Positions 1-7,650 of a stretch of DNA of 64,000 nucleotides are shown piece after piece. The notes beneath the pieces were generated by a model. The model searched no databases, had not been told where the DNA came from, and worked only from the letters and a program-made list of their open reading frames with translations. Source of the DNA: Mucilaginibacter straminoryzae. GTDB lineage: Bacteria > Bacteroidota > Bacteroidia > Sphingobacteriales > Sphingobacteriaceae. How positions within the stretch are numbered: position 1 is the stretch's first letter; every line of letters starts with the position of its first letter. The stretch is taken from contig NZ_JALJEJ010000001.1 in assembly GCF_022953055.1 (NCBI RefSeq), forward strand, positions 62,001 to 126,000, in the 5' to 3' direction. The position numbers and the translations under genes are program-made.

Positions 1-1
1 C

Positions 2-904
2 CAGACAACTGTTCCTTTTGACCTGGGCTGGTTGCCACGAGGTTGGGATAACTTCTTTAACAAAAGTAGTGGTCTGTTAGTCAGGATACAACTTCGGCCA
101 GGAAGTAAGCCCGTTGAATTAGGTTCAGCTAATTATCGCCTCTCTGTTGTTCAGGAACATAGCCCGGTCGTTCAATTTAGCGCATCTGCAAAACAACTAC
201 TAAGGCCCTTAGAAGGCGGGGTAAGTATCGGTTACGCTTCTGATCCGCCGGGAACGCTGGGGGGAATTTTGAAAGACACAAACGGGCAATGTTATGGATT
301 GACCTGCGGACATGTTATCAGAAATACAGGTGTTATTGTAGATCAGCCATCATCAATTGATTACAGTACACCTGGATCGATAGGCTCATGTGTATATAAC
401 TGTTTGCCCTTTCCGAATAATGGCAACTTATGTAATCCGCGTAATACAACATACTTAAACGACATGGATATTGCGCTTGTTGAACTTGATCCGCAAATCC
501 AATCCGCTTGCTCGATCTTAAATATTGGTTCTATAAAAGACTACATGCCTGCCAACAACCTGCATCCTAATCTGAAAGTTGAGTTTAATGGGCGCAGTAG
601 CGGTCATCAGACTTTGGTTACCGGCGGAATTGGTTTGGTCATGGAAGTGGAAGACACACAGACCGGGCAAAAAAGTTGCGTGAAGGATTTAATCGAAATT
701 AAGCAGCCCTCGTTATCTAACCTGGTACTTCAGCGGCCGGTAAAAGGAGGAGATTCAGGAGCCTGGATTACGATTAATGGCACAAATGGATTAGAGTGGG
801 CAGGTATGATTATTGGCGAAAATCGCCAGGCCGGGTTTGCTATTCACAGCGAAGATATATTAACTCACTTAAACAGTAATGGTTATTCCCTTACCTGCAT
901 ATAG
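2..904 (+). CDS. Trypsin-like serine protease, 5' end outside window
   Basis: The reading frame is open to the left window edge, so the N-terminus is missing; the first TTG at 32 is probably an internal codon. A chymotrypsin-like triad is visible in the right order: His in LTCGHVI, Asp in NDMDIALVEL and Ser in KGGDSGAWI, the last being the classical GDSG nucleophile motif. The protein is probably a peptidase or a trypsin-fold protein of the S1 superfamily; substrate and location cannot be told without the N-terminus. It is followed by 220 bases with no recognisable gene. It lies on the outer side of the accessory region and may be cargo or flanking chromosome. The fold is well supported; the function beyond proteolysis is not. 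Confidence 0.75.
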   Translation, partial: QTTVPFDLGWLPRGWDNFFNKSSGLLVRIQLRPGSKPVELGSANYRLSVVQEHSPVVQFSASAKQLLRPLEGGVSIGYASDPPGTLGGILKDTNGQCYGLTCGHVIRNTGVIVDQPSSIDYSTPGSIGSCVYNCLPFPNNGNLCNPRNTTYLNDMDIALVELDPQIQSACSILNIGSIKDYMPANNLHPNLKVEFNGRSSGHQTLVTGGIGLVMEVEDTQTGQKSCVKDLIEIKQPSLSNLVLQRPVKGGDSGAWITINGTNGLEWAGMIIGENRQAGFAIHSEDILTHLNSNGYSLTCI

Positions 905-1124
905 CCGCATTATATATTTTTATCTTTTAGTTTTTTTATCAACCTGTATGGCACTAACAACAAAGATAAATTCCTGAATTGTTGCAACAGGCTGAACCGC
1001 TTCTATAATATAGCTGTGGCATTTCCAACCCGGCATAATTTTCAAATGAGTATGAGCTCGAGTTGAACAATCATAGCAACAATTCCTTTCGCACAGAGAT
1101 CATGGTCACCGTTTTGAATACAAC

Positions 1125-1427
1125 TTAAATCCAAAGCGTGATGCTAACCTCCTGGCCTGTTTGAAGAGCTTCTTTTTTCCTTATTTCCGATTTCAGTGGG
1201 AGTGAATAGGTGCCGGTTTTTGTATCGAACCAGATAGCCGTTTTCCATTCACTGCCGCCCACCTTGGCTATGGCTTTCAGACGGCCCCACCCTTCTTCTT
1301 CAGACCGGAGTGTCGTTCTGATTTCTTTTGACAATATTTTTGGAAGTGACACAAAATACCAGCTATTAGGCCCTGGATATTGCCAGAGACTCGCCACAAA
1401 CTCGTACCTGATCATTGGACTATTCAT
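1125..1427 (-). CDS. DUF1905 domain protein
   Basis: This 100-residue protein matches the DUF1905 pattern from end to end: an N-terminal strand ending in an aromatic-rich NSWYFVSLP segment, a central WGRLKAIAKVGGSEWKTAIW strand pair, and the conserved tail TYSLPLKSEIRKKEALQTG followed by a final beta strand. The family is a small beta-barrel-like domain, sometimes fused to YdeI/OmpD-associated modules, with no assigned activity. The start is ATG; a second ATG four codons later (MIRYEF) is equally possible. The gene stands alone, convergent with the protease upstream and facing away from the long leader of the DUF932 gene. Confidence 0.8.
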   Translation of the reverse strand: MNSPMIRYEFVASLWQYPGPNSWYFVSLPKILSKEIRTTLRSEEEGWGRLKAIAKVGGSEWKTAIWFDTKTGTYSLPLKSEIRKKEALQTGQEVSITLWI

Positions 1428-2166
1428 TATTAAACATCATTTCAGGCAATTGCCAGGAGCGTTATGCTTGGTTATGTGTTCATTTTCGGGTTGGATAAAT
1501 TCCTTATCCTTTCAAAAAACAGCTCATATAGCACGGTAGCATCCGATTACTCACCCAATAGTTAAATGTAAATATTATTTGTAAAATAAGTGTGCCATCC
1601 CCTTCGGGCCGGGCTATGCGCTTCAAGTCCTCGTCCCGATGCCATCGGGCCTGCGGGCTTTCCGCTGCTATCCCTGATGGTTTATCCGGATAGTGGCCGG
1701 TTCATCCCTTTCTATTACCATATCATTGGTTTAGCCCAAGACACTTGCTGCGCAACAGTCTTAGGCAACTGGTCAGCCTCCTTGTTGTCATGGCCTTTAT
1801 TCACCAGACCTTTTGCTGCGCCAAAGGACTGACATTTCTTTTCCTGATTGCTTACACGAAACAATTGATCGCTGTAGGCATCTTCGCCTGCTCCTGCTTT
1901 TTCAACGAAAACGGTAAAAAAGGGCAGCTAAGGTTTTGCCCCGGTTCGGATTGCTACAGGGGGCCAAAAGACTACGGCATAACTCGTCCGCTCCTTCGTC
2001 GCTCCCTCGGCCTGCGGCACTTATTCCGTTTCCTTTTGGATGTATTCGGGGCAACCTTTTTTGCTTTCTTTTTTTCCGTTTTTTCTTTTGAAAAAAGCTT
2101 TTCGGGGCAGGCGGCTAAAAAGGGAATGAGTAAAAAACAAAAGTTCACTTTTAAAACCAATGCAAA
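1428..2166. other. 740-base gene-free leader before the DUF932 gene
   Basis: No convincing gene. Open frames here have no recognisable domains and contain low-complexity Cys/Phe/Ser-rich sequence. From about 1590 the composition becomes GC-rich with short palindromes, for example CCCGAT at 1635-1640 pairing with ATCGGG at 1644-1649. From about 2060 to 2150 it becomes runs of T and A, including TTTTTTGC and CTTTTGAAAAAAG. The DUF932 gene starts immediately after. It could be a long 5' leader, a structured RNA or a transfer or replication site; nothing decides between these. Confidence 0.4.
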
Positions 2167-3237
2167 ATGGCACACAACATCAATTTTAACGAGCAGACAG
2201 GCAAACACAGTTTTTTCAGCGTACAGCAAAAAGCATGGCACGGGCTGGGGCAGATCGTACAGGATTACCCCACAAGCGCCGAGGCGATGAAATACGCGGG
2301 ACTGGATTACATCGTAGAAAAACGCCCGCTGTTTACCTATGACACCGCCAATTTTAAGGCAGACCCGGACGCGGATATTATCATCCCGGAAATAACTGTA
2401 CCGGGGCATTTTGCCAACGTGCGCACCGATAACGACGAGGTATTAGGCGTAGTGGGCAGGGATTACCACATTGTGCAGAACAGCGAGGCATTTAGCTTTT
2501 TCGATGCCATTGTAGGTGGCGGGGATGGTATTCTATACGAGACCGCAGGGGCTTTAGGCCGGGGCGAAAAAGTATTTATTACCGCCAAACTGCCCGATTA
2601 TATCCGGGTGGGTAACGATGATGTGATTGAAAAATACGTCTTCCTGACCACTACCCACGATGGCAGCGGTTCTATACTGGCTGCATTCACGCCCGTTAGA
2701 ATCGTATGCAGCAACACTTTAAACGCCGCTTTAAAAGATTGCAGCAACGTAGTTAAAATTCGTCATACCAATACCGCCGCTGAAAAACTGAAAGAAGCGC
2801 ACAAGATCATGGGCATGGTCAACAAAATGGCTCCCATGATGGAAGAAATTTTTAACCGCTGGTCTAAAGTGCGCATTACCGATAAACAACTGCAGCAGCT
2901 CATACGGCAAGCCATGTCGCCCAACAGGGAAACAATGGATAAGCTGCAAAAAGGCGCATTTAACGATACCTCAACCGCGTTTCAGAACATCTGCAATGAT
3001 GCCTTTGAGTACGCCATGTTGAGCAGTACCCAACAGATGGAAACCACTAAAGGCACCGTGTTTGGTGCTTACAACAGCATCACCGGCTATTTTCAGAATG
3101 TACGCAGCTACAAGGACACGGACGCCAAACTCAATAGCATCCTGTATGGCGGTACCGCGCAAAGCAGGGGGCAGGCGGCCTTTAACCTGTGCAGCTCTTT
3201 TGCTGCGCAAGGTGACGAAATCCTTTACCCCAACTAA
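2167..3237 (+). CDS. DUF932 phage/plasmid-like protein
   Basis: The 356-residue protein has the length and motifs of the DUF932 family (also described as phage/plasmid-like protein): N-terminal FFSVQQKAWHGLGQIV, central GRDYHIVQN, then LTTTHDGSGSILAAFTPVRIVCSNTLNAAL, and a C-terminal region ending in a GGTAQSRGQAAFNLC segment. The family is almost confined to mobile elements of Bacteroidota and Proteobacteria and has no established biochemical role. The ATG at 2167 directly follows a long non-coding leader. It is the first gene of a co-oriented block running to 7583, which supports the view that this stretch belongs to an integrated element. Confidence 0.85.
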   Translation: MAHNINFNEQTGKHSFFSVQQKAWHGLGQIVQDYPTSAEAMKYAGLDYIVEKRPLFTYDTANFKADPDADIIIPEITVPGHFANVRTDNDEVLGVVGRDYHIVQNSEAFSFFDAIVGGGDGILYETAGALGRGEKVFITAKLPDYIRVGNDDVIEKYVFLTTTHDGSGSILAAFTPVRIVCSNTLNAALKDCSNVVKIRHTNTAAEKLKEAHKIMGMVNKMAPMMEEIFNRWSKVRITDKQLQQLIRQAMSPNRETMDKLQKGAFNDTSTAFQNICNDAFEYAMLSSTQQMETTKGTVFGAYNSITGYFQNVRSYKDTDAKLNSILYGGTAQSRGQAAFNLCSSFAAQGDEILYPN

Positions 3238-3250
3238 ACGAAGCACGGGG

Positions 3251-3276
3251 GCGCCGCCGTTATCCGTGGCGCTTTT
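3251..3276 (+). terminator. Hairpin after the DUF932 gene
   Basis: GCGCCGC (3251-3257) pairs with GTGGCGC (3266-3272), including one G-T wobble, around a 8-base loop and is followed by TTTTC. It lies 13 bases after the DUF932 stop and 24 before the next start, so it may be a terminator or a processing hairpin within the block. Confidence 0.5.
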
Positions 3277-3299
3277 CACTCACTTTTAATATAACTGCA

Positions 3300-3749
3300 A
3301 TGAAAGAACTGAATCAAAACAGTACGCGCATATTCTGCACCCTGATCGATAGCCTGAACGGCAGGGATTACCGGAAAATTAACAATGAACCATTTATGCC
3401 GCTTAGTATCGAATTGATAGATACAGGAGTGGTAACAGATTATGGCGAAGGCAGCCAGTATAGTTTATGCCATTACTATGAGCAAAACGGCGACCTGATG
3501 CAAGACCCGGAAATGTGCTTTCTCATGGTGGACAACCGTGGCGAAACTGCTACGGATTATTCGCAAGTCCATGTTTTCCCTTACATGTTTCAGCAGGCCA
3601 ATCTTGCGATATATCAGCAAAGCATCCGCTTTTCAGCAAATGCTATTGAAAGAGTAGACGAGCCATTGCAGAAACAGCATAGAGACTTTGCGCAAACTTG
3701 GTTAGCCAATATCGAAGCGCAGGGATTTTTAGAACAACTAAATAAATAA
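3300..3749 (+). CDS. Small unknown protein, DUF6908-like
   Basis: This 149-residue protein is soluble, with no signal peptide or membrane segment. Its centre, with IELIDTGVVTDYGEGSQYSLCHYYEQ and a following strand QDPEMCFLMV, resembles the DUF6908 domain seen in mobile-element genes next to DUF932; that assignment is from memory of the family and is tentative. The C-terminus is a predicted helix rich in Gln (EPLQKQHRDFAQTWLANIE). It is the second gene of the DUF932-ParB block. No catalytic motif is visible and no function is proposed. Confidence 0.6.
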   Translation: MKELNQNSTRIFCTLIDSLNGRDYRKINNEPFMPLSIELIDTGVVTDYGEGSQYSLCHYYEQNGDLMQDPEMCFLMVDNRGETATDYSQVHVFPYMFQQANLAIYQQSIRFSANAIERVDEPLQKQHRDFAQTWLANIEAQGFLEQLNK

Positions 3750-3756
3750 TTCACCC

Positions 3757-3782
3757 GGCAGCTGCAAACCAATGCAGCTGCC
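3757..3782. repeat. Perfect 10-bp inverted repeat
   Basis: GGCAGCTGCA (3757-3766) and TGCAGCTGCC (3773-3782) form a perfect 10-bp stem around AACCAA, just after the stop of the preceding gene. No T-run follows, so it is not a standard intrinsic terminator. The half-site GCAGCTGCCACA recurs at 4652-4663 and 5683-5694. Confidence 0.6.
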
Positions 3783-3797
3783 ACAAAATCCAATCTT

Positions 3798-4202
3798 ATG
3801 AAACCATTACATGAATTAGTCAATATAGAAAAAGCGCGGCTGCTGCATGAATTATTCCCGCAGGAAATGCCGCAGTTCTTAGAATACACATTAAGCGTCA
3901 GCGAATACGTACAGCAGGACGAGGAAAAGCTACGACAGCAGTGGCAAGTTCAGTTTTTTACGTTGGAAGCATGGATAAGCCTTGCGAGGAACATAGAAAG
4001 CAAGATTAAAAAATTCAGTACCCAGTATCAGAAAAGCAGCAAGGTATTTTCCGAACAATTGTTCGATTTTCCGCAGGCCGCTTTTATGACCCATTGCCTC
4101 GGCTTGTATACCTCCACGCAGCAGTTAGGCAACCGCAAATTTACCTTGGCCGCCGACCTGCTTTTTGATACCGCCGACTATCTCCAACAACAAAAAGGGT
4201 AA
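3798..4202 (+). CDS. Unknown helical protein of the mobile block
   Basis: The 134-residue product is not recognised. It is predicted mostly alpha-helical, acidic at the start (HELVNIEKARLLHELFPQEM) and Gln-rich, with no signal peptide, membrane segment or Cys cluster. It starts at ATG 3798, 15 bases after the 3757-3782 inverted repeat, and ends three bases before the next gene, so the two are probably co-translated. Its conserved position between the DUF932 and ParB genes suggests an accessory role in the element's maintenance, but nothing in the sequence proves it. Confidence 0.55.
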   Translation: MKPLHELVNIEKARLLHELFPQEMPQFLEYTLSVSEYVQQDEEKLRQQWQVQFFTLEAWISLARNIESKIKKFSTQYQKSSKVFSEQLFDFPQAAFMTHCLGLYTSTQQLGNRKFTLAADLLFDTADYLQQQKG

Positions 4203-4205
4203 GCT

Positions 4206-4667
4206 ATGGGAACTTATATGACGGTAGTGCTGAAAAAGCAGTACCAAAACGAAGCATTTATTGCAGCGCTGAACGATGATTTAATAGCTATTTATGGTGC
4301 TGAAACAGGTGTTGCATTCAACACATGGGCTTATTTACAGGAGGAAGCTGACTTTATGAATACCGACCCGGAAGGGCTGCGACAGTTGCCGGATTGGAAA
4401 CGCCCCATCAGCAAAGAACAGCTTTCCAAAAATTTCTTTTGGCTGCGCTTTGGTGAGTTTGCCTTTAAACTTTCCGGCGGCGGTTCAACTGCTGCCGAAG
4501 CACAGCAAGCGGTAGCCGTTAGTAAATGGATAGCGCACACCAACGCCCGGTATATCGATAAGAATAAGTCTGAAAAATTCACAACCGCCATCGTTGCCTC
4601 CTATTTCAATGCAGTTTTTAAAGAAGCAGGCTATGACCTGAAAATCCTTTGGCAGCTGCCACAATAA
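4206..4667 (+). CDS. Unknown protein upstream of ParB
   Basis: The 153-residue protein is unrecognised. A Gly-rich turn (FKLSGGGSTAAEAQQAVAVS) sits in the middle and the rest looks alpha/beta. The ATG at 4206 follows the previous stop by three bases; a second in-frame ATG at 4221 (MTVVLKK) is an alternative start. Its last codons read QLPQ-stop and contain the 12-mer GCAGCTGCCACA that also occurs at 3774 and 5683. The following ParB-like gene starts 29 bases after its stop. Confidence 0.55.
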   Translation: MGTYMTVVLKKQYQNEAFIAALNDDLIAIYGAETGVAFNTWAYLQEEADFMNTDPEGLRQLPDWKRPISKEQLSKNFFWLRFGEFAFKLSGGGSTAAEAQQAVAVSKWIAHTNARYIDKNKSEKFTTAIVASYFNAVFKEAGYDLKILWQLPQ

Positions 4668-4696
4668 TCATTGTATCACTTTTAAATTTTAAGATC

Positions 4697-6634
4697 ATGT
4701 CAACTACCATAAAAAGCAATAAAAAAGCAATTACCGCTAAAACCAGCGAAGCAAAAACAGCAACCAAAGTAGCTGCAACCCATACAGCGATACCGGAAGG
4801 AACGCCGGATAAAATCGAGCGCAGCCTGATTGATTTCAGCCCCCTGAATTACCGTAAATATTACTCGGAGCAGGCGTTACAGGAATTTGCATCCGAATTA
4901 TTGATACACGGCATTATTCACCCGCTAACAGTGCGCGTGGTTACACCCGGACGCTTTGAACTGGTAAGCGGGGAACGCAGGTTACGCGCTGCTGCCATAG
5001 CCGGGCTTGAAACCGTACCGGTGATTATTAAAGAGCTGACCGACGAGCAGGTCAATGAGATACAGCTTGCCGAAAATTTGCAGCGTGAAAACCCGCATCC
5101 GATGAATGATGCGCAAGGAATCGGGCAGATGCTGGCGTCAGGCAAGAAAGTGAAGGAAATAAGCCTGCGTTTAGGCAAGTCGGAACAGTTCGTACACAAC
5201 CGTATCAAACTCCTTTCCCTGATCGAACCTGTCCGGGACATGTTCGTTGCCGGGGTGTTCACTATACAGGATGCATTGGAAATTGCCGCTATCTCGGAAG
5301 CCTCCCAACAGGATTTCTTTGAAAATAATTGTGCAGGATGGCAAAGCAATCCCCACTTTAAAATAAATAACTTCCGTTGGGCGCTGAACAAATACAAATG
5401 CGACCTGACCGGAGCTTCTTTTGACACAACCGATGAAACCTTGATAGCGGGTATGGGTGCCTGTTCCGGGTGTCGCTTTAATTCGGCCACGTTGACCGAG
5501 TTGTTTCCCGAACTCGCTAAAACACAAACCTGCACGAACCGCCAGTGCTTTGAACAAAAATGCCTGGCCGGTTTACAGCGCAGCTTGCAGGCTGGATGGG
5601 AACAGCAGCCCGAAGCGTTGATCTTTAATTACGACCCTTCCGATGATGTAATGGCCTTGTTAGAGGCTGCGGAGGGCGCATTGCAGCTGCCACAGTTTTT
5701 CAAAAATCAGGTCGATGTATGGAACAGGCCGCAGGAACCCAAGCGGGAGGAATTTTTAGATTTCAGTACAGCCGACGATGAAGATATTGAAGAGAGGAAT
5801 GACTACGAAGCAGGAACAGAGACAGAGGACAACGATTCCCCGGCCTATGATGAAGAAGCTTATCAGGATGCCCTTCTGGAATACCGCGCCGACACTGATG
5901 AATTTGATACAATGTTACTGAATGGCAACCTGCGTAAAGGACTTTACCTGAACCGGGAACAGATCAGCATCATTTATTTCACCGAACGCACGTCACAAAG
6001 TGGTAATGGCTATTCGCAAGGAACGGAAAAAGTTACCGCCAAAGCCGTAAAAGAAGCGGAAAAAGAGGGTTCCGTTAGTGTTGAGCTGTACGATGGTGAG
6101 ATCGAGCGTTTACGCGCAAGGGAACAAAGAGCCAAAGAGATCGATGCAGAAAAATTCCAATTGGATTTGCATAGTTTATTTGTAGAACAGAACAGTCAGG
6201 AGATCAATTGCGCACCAACAACAGCCGACCTGACAGCGGTAAAACTGATGCTGTACCAATCTTTAGGCTACAGTCAAAAAAAGGGGATGGATGAATTTTT
6301 AGGTATCACTTGCCCAACTTATCATGCAGAATATCACCAAGAACTGTATGAAGCGTTGTTGAACTTGCCCGAACATGCCTACACGTACCTGATACGATTG
6401 GCCTTGCAGGGCAGGGCGGATGCCAAACTCCCCAAGACCCCTGAAGGCTTTTTCCTGCTGCCTGTGTCCGCAGGTGCCGGTGTCGATGTAGACAGCCTGA
6501 AAAACCGGTATGCCGAAAAAGCACGGGAGCGCGAAAGTAAAAGGGACACCAAAATCTTTGAGGTTGAAAAGAAAAAAGAACTGTTAAGAGTAAAAAAAGA
6601 ACTGGTGTTAGAAGAAACTGCAAAGCAGGGTTAA
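4697..6634 (+). CDS. ParB/RepB/Spo0J-family protein
   Basis: I place the start at the ATG at 4697, giving 645 residues, because the upstream frame overlaps the previous gene. After a basic, Ala/Thr/Lys-rich leader comes a ParB N-terminal domain (about residues 40-140) with the nucleotide-binding motif GERRLRAAA (92-100) and ENLQRENPHP (126-135). A helix-turn-helix follows at about 151-172 (VKEISLRLGKSEQFVHNRIK). Residues 256-288 hold a cluster C-x2-C...C-x4-C-x3-C that could bind a metal. An acidic stretch and a long charged C-terminal helix follow. ParB proteins act as CTP-dependent DNA clamps in segregation or as transcription factors; no ParA is in the window, so partition is not proven. 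This form is common in Bacteroidota integrative elements. Confidence 0.85.
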   Translation: MSTTIKSNKKAITAKTSEAKTATKVAATHTAIPEGTPDKIERSLIDFSPLNYRKYYSEQALQEFASELLIHGIIHPLTVRVVTPGRFELVSGERRLRAAAIAGLETVPVIIKELTDEQVNEIQLAENLQRENPHPMNDAQGIGQMLASGKKVKEISLRLGKSEQFVHNRIKLLSLIEPVRDMFVAGVFTIQDALEIAAISEASQQDFFENNCAGWQSNPHFKINNFRWALNKYKCDLTGASFDTTDETLIAGMGACSGCRFNSATLTELFPELAKTQTCTNRQCFEQKCLAGLQRSLQAGWEQQPEALIFNYDPSDDVMALLEAAEGALQLPQFFKNQVDVWNRPQEPKREEFLDFSTADDEDIEERNDYEAGTETEDNDSPAYDEEAYQDALLEYRADTDEFDTMLLNGNLRKGLYLNREQISIIYFTERTSQSGNGYSQGTEKVTAKAVKEAEKEGSVSVELYDGEIERLRAREQRAKEIDAEKFQLDLHSLFVEQNSQEINCAPTTADLTAVKLMLYQSLGYSQKKGMDEFLGITCPTYHAEYHQELYEALLNLPEHAYTYLIRLALQGRADAKLPKTPEGFFLLPVSAGAGVDVDSLKNRYAEKARERESKRDTKIFEVEKKKELLRVKKELVLEETAKQG

Positions 6635-6646
6635 AAGTGAGACCGC

Positions 6647-6673
6647 GCCCCGCCGGTATATGCGGGGCATTTT
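6647..6673 (+). terminator. Intrinsic terminator after parB-like gene
   Basis: GCCCCGC (6647-6653) pairs perfectly with GCGGGGC (6662-6668) and is followed by ATTTTTAT. It begins 12 bases after the ParB stop. The hairpin covers an in-frame ATG at 6660, which argues for the later start of the next gene. Confidence 0.8.
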
Positions 6674-6674
6674 T

Positions 6675-7199
6675 ATGATGGAAACAACATTTGAAAGTAT
6701 AAAGAATACGTACATCACACTTGGCCGGGAGTACAATACCAAAAGGGATGATCTCAACGCCAAAATCGAACGGGCGCAACGGCGAATCGTAAAGCTGGAG
6801 CAGCAACGCAAAAAATTGAAATTTCCGTTTTGGACAGAATTGTTATTACGTCCCGTTTTGAACTTAATTAAAATACAGTTGCCGGGATGGTCTTGTGATG
6901 ACGAACATTTAAACCCTATGGGCTTAGGCTGCCGGGTTTCGGTCTTTTTTACTAAAACGGAACTGCCTGACAATGCCGACCCCTGGAAAGAAGGTAACAG
7001 CATTTATATTGTTTTTGTTCCTGTTGACCTGAGTATTGGTTTATTACACTATGAAACCGGGGAAAGTGAGCAGCGTTACCCAACCGGGACAATTGGAGCG
7101 ATAAACGGATTCAACCGGAAAACAAAACCATTGGAATCTGTACAGGAAGCCGTTGATTTTTTAAAGCGGCAGGCTGATCATGTGCAATCAGTGGATTGA
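6675..7199 (+). CDS. Unknown protein with N-terminal coiled coil
   Basis: I choose ATG 6675 (174 residues; ATG 6678 is equivalent) because ATG 6660 lies inside the terminator hairpin. Residues about 15-50 form a highly charged predicted coiled coil (NTKRDDLNAKIERAQRRIVK). The rest is alpha/beta and includes GLGCRVSVFFTKTELPDN and a C-terminal helix typical of small cytosolic proteins. No family is recognised. It sits between two strong hairpin terminators and thus may be expressed independently of the ParB-like gene. Confidence 0.55.
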   Translation: MMETTFESIKNTYITLGREYNTKRDDLNAKIERAQRRIVKLEQQRKKLKFPFWTELLLRPVLNLIKIQLPGWSCDDEHLNPMGLGCRVSVFFTKTELPDNADPWKEGNSIYIVFVPVDLSIGLLHYETGESEQRYPTGTIGAINGFNRKTKPLESVQEAVDFLKRQADHVQSVD

Positions 7200-7205
7200 C
7201 CTATA

Positions 7206-7236
7206 GTCCCCGGCCATCCGGGGACTTCTTTCTTTT
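7206..7236 (+). terminator. Strong terminator plus oligo-Y/oligo-R hairpin
   Basis: GTCCCCGG (7206-7213) pairs with CCGGGGAC (7218-7225) around CCAT, then TTCTTTCTTTT follows: a strong intrinsic terminator. The T-rich tail is itself the left arm of a second perfect 12-bp hairpin, CTTCTTTCTTTT (7225-7236) with AAAAGAAAGAAG (7245-7256). Confidence 0.85.
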
Positions 7237-7352
7237 CCCGGTCTAAAAGAAAGAAGCAAAGAAAACGCGGGTTGGATTGTCGTAATAATCGCTTTCCTAC
7301 CTTCGTTGTACCTAAGACCGTTATCGTTAATGCTTAACACGTTTACTTTGCT

Positions 7353-7583
7353 ATGAAAATACTGTCGATCACCATCGGGATTATCCTGATTGCATTGTCC
7401 ATATATGGCCGTTACTGGCGCGGCAAGCGGAAATTTAATCGGGCCAATTTTTTCGGTGAAGGATTTAAAAGTTATAATGATTTTCTAAAAAAGACTACCT
7501 ACGAAAACTTCATTCATTTCCTGGGAGTGTTCGCCTTTATTGTCGGTGCGCTGCTTATTCTGATCGCTTTGTTATTAGGATAA
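7353..7583 (+). CDS. Small two-helix membrane protein
   Basis: This 76-residue protein has a hydrophobic N-terminal helix (KILSITIGIILIALSIYG), a basic and aromatic loop (RYWRGKRKFNRANFFGEGFK) and a second hydrophobic helix at the C-terminus (FLGVFAFIVGALLILIALLL). It is probably an inner-membrane protein with both ends on one side. No enzymatic motif is visible. It lies between the ParB block and the IS110 element and has its own upstream spacer of about 150 bases, so it may be an independent transcription unit. Confidence 0.6.
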   Translation: MKILSITIGIILIALSIYGRYWRGKRKFNRANFFGEGFKSYNDFLKKTTYENFIHFLGVFAFIVGALLILIALLLG

Positions 7584-7618
7584 CGCTACGAACAATTGAT
7601 GCTGATATAAGTCATAAA

Positions 7619-7650
7619 AAATCCCGTGAGCACTCGCTGCCACGGGATTT
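7619..7650. terminator. Perfect 10-bp hairpin between small gene and IS
   Basis: AAATCCCGTG (7619-7628) pairs with CACGGGATTT (7641-7650) around a 12-base loop. The A-rich and T-rich outer sides would allow termination in both directions. It may end the 7353-7583 gene or mark the beginning of IS110-element non-coding sequence. Confidence 0.6.

Noticed and set aside
1590..2290. Two overlapping open frames of 80 and 181 codons in the DUF932 leader
   Set aside because: Low-complexity Cys/Phe/Arg-rich translations, no domain, overlap with the real DUF932 start and with palindromic sequence.
4697..6634. PRTRC genetic system around the ParB-like gene
   Set aside because: No ThiF-like, PRTRC-C or other partner genes of that cassette are adjacent.
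6660..6674. ATG 6660 as start of the coiled-coil protein
   Set aside because: It lies inside the terminator hairpin 6647-6668; ATG 6675 or 6678 fits better.
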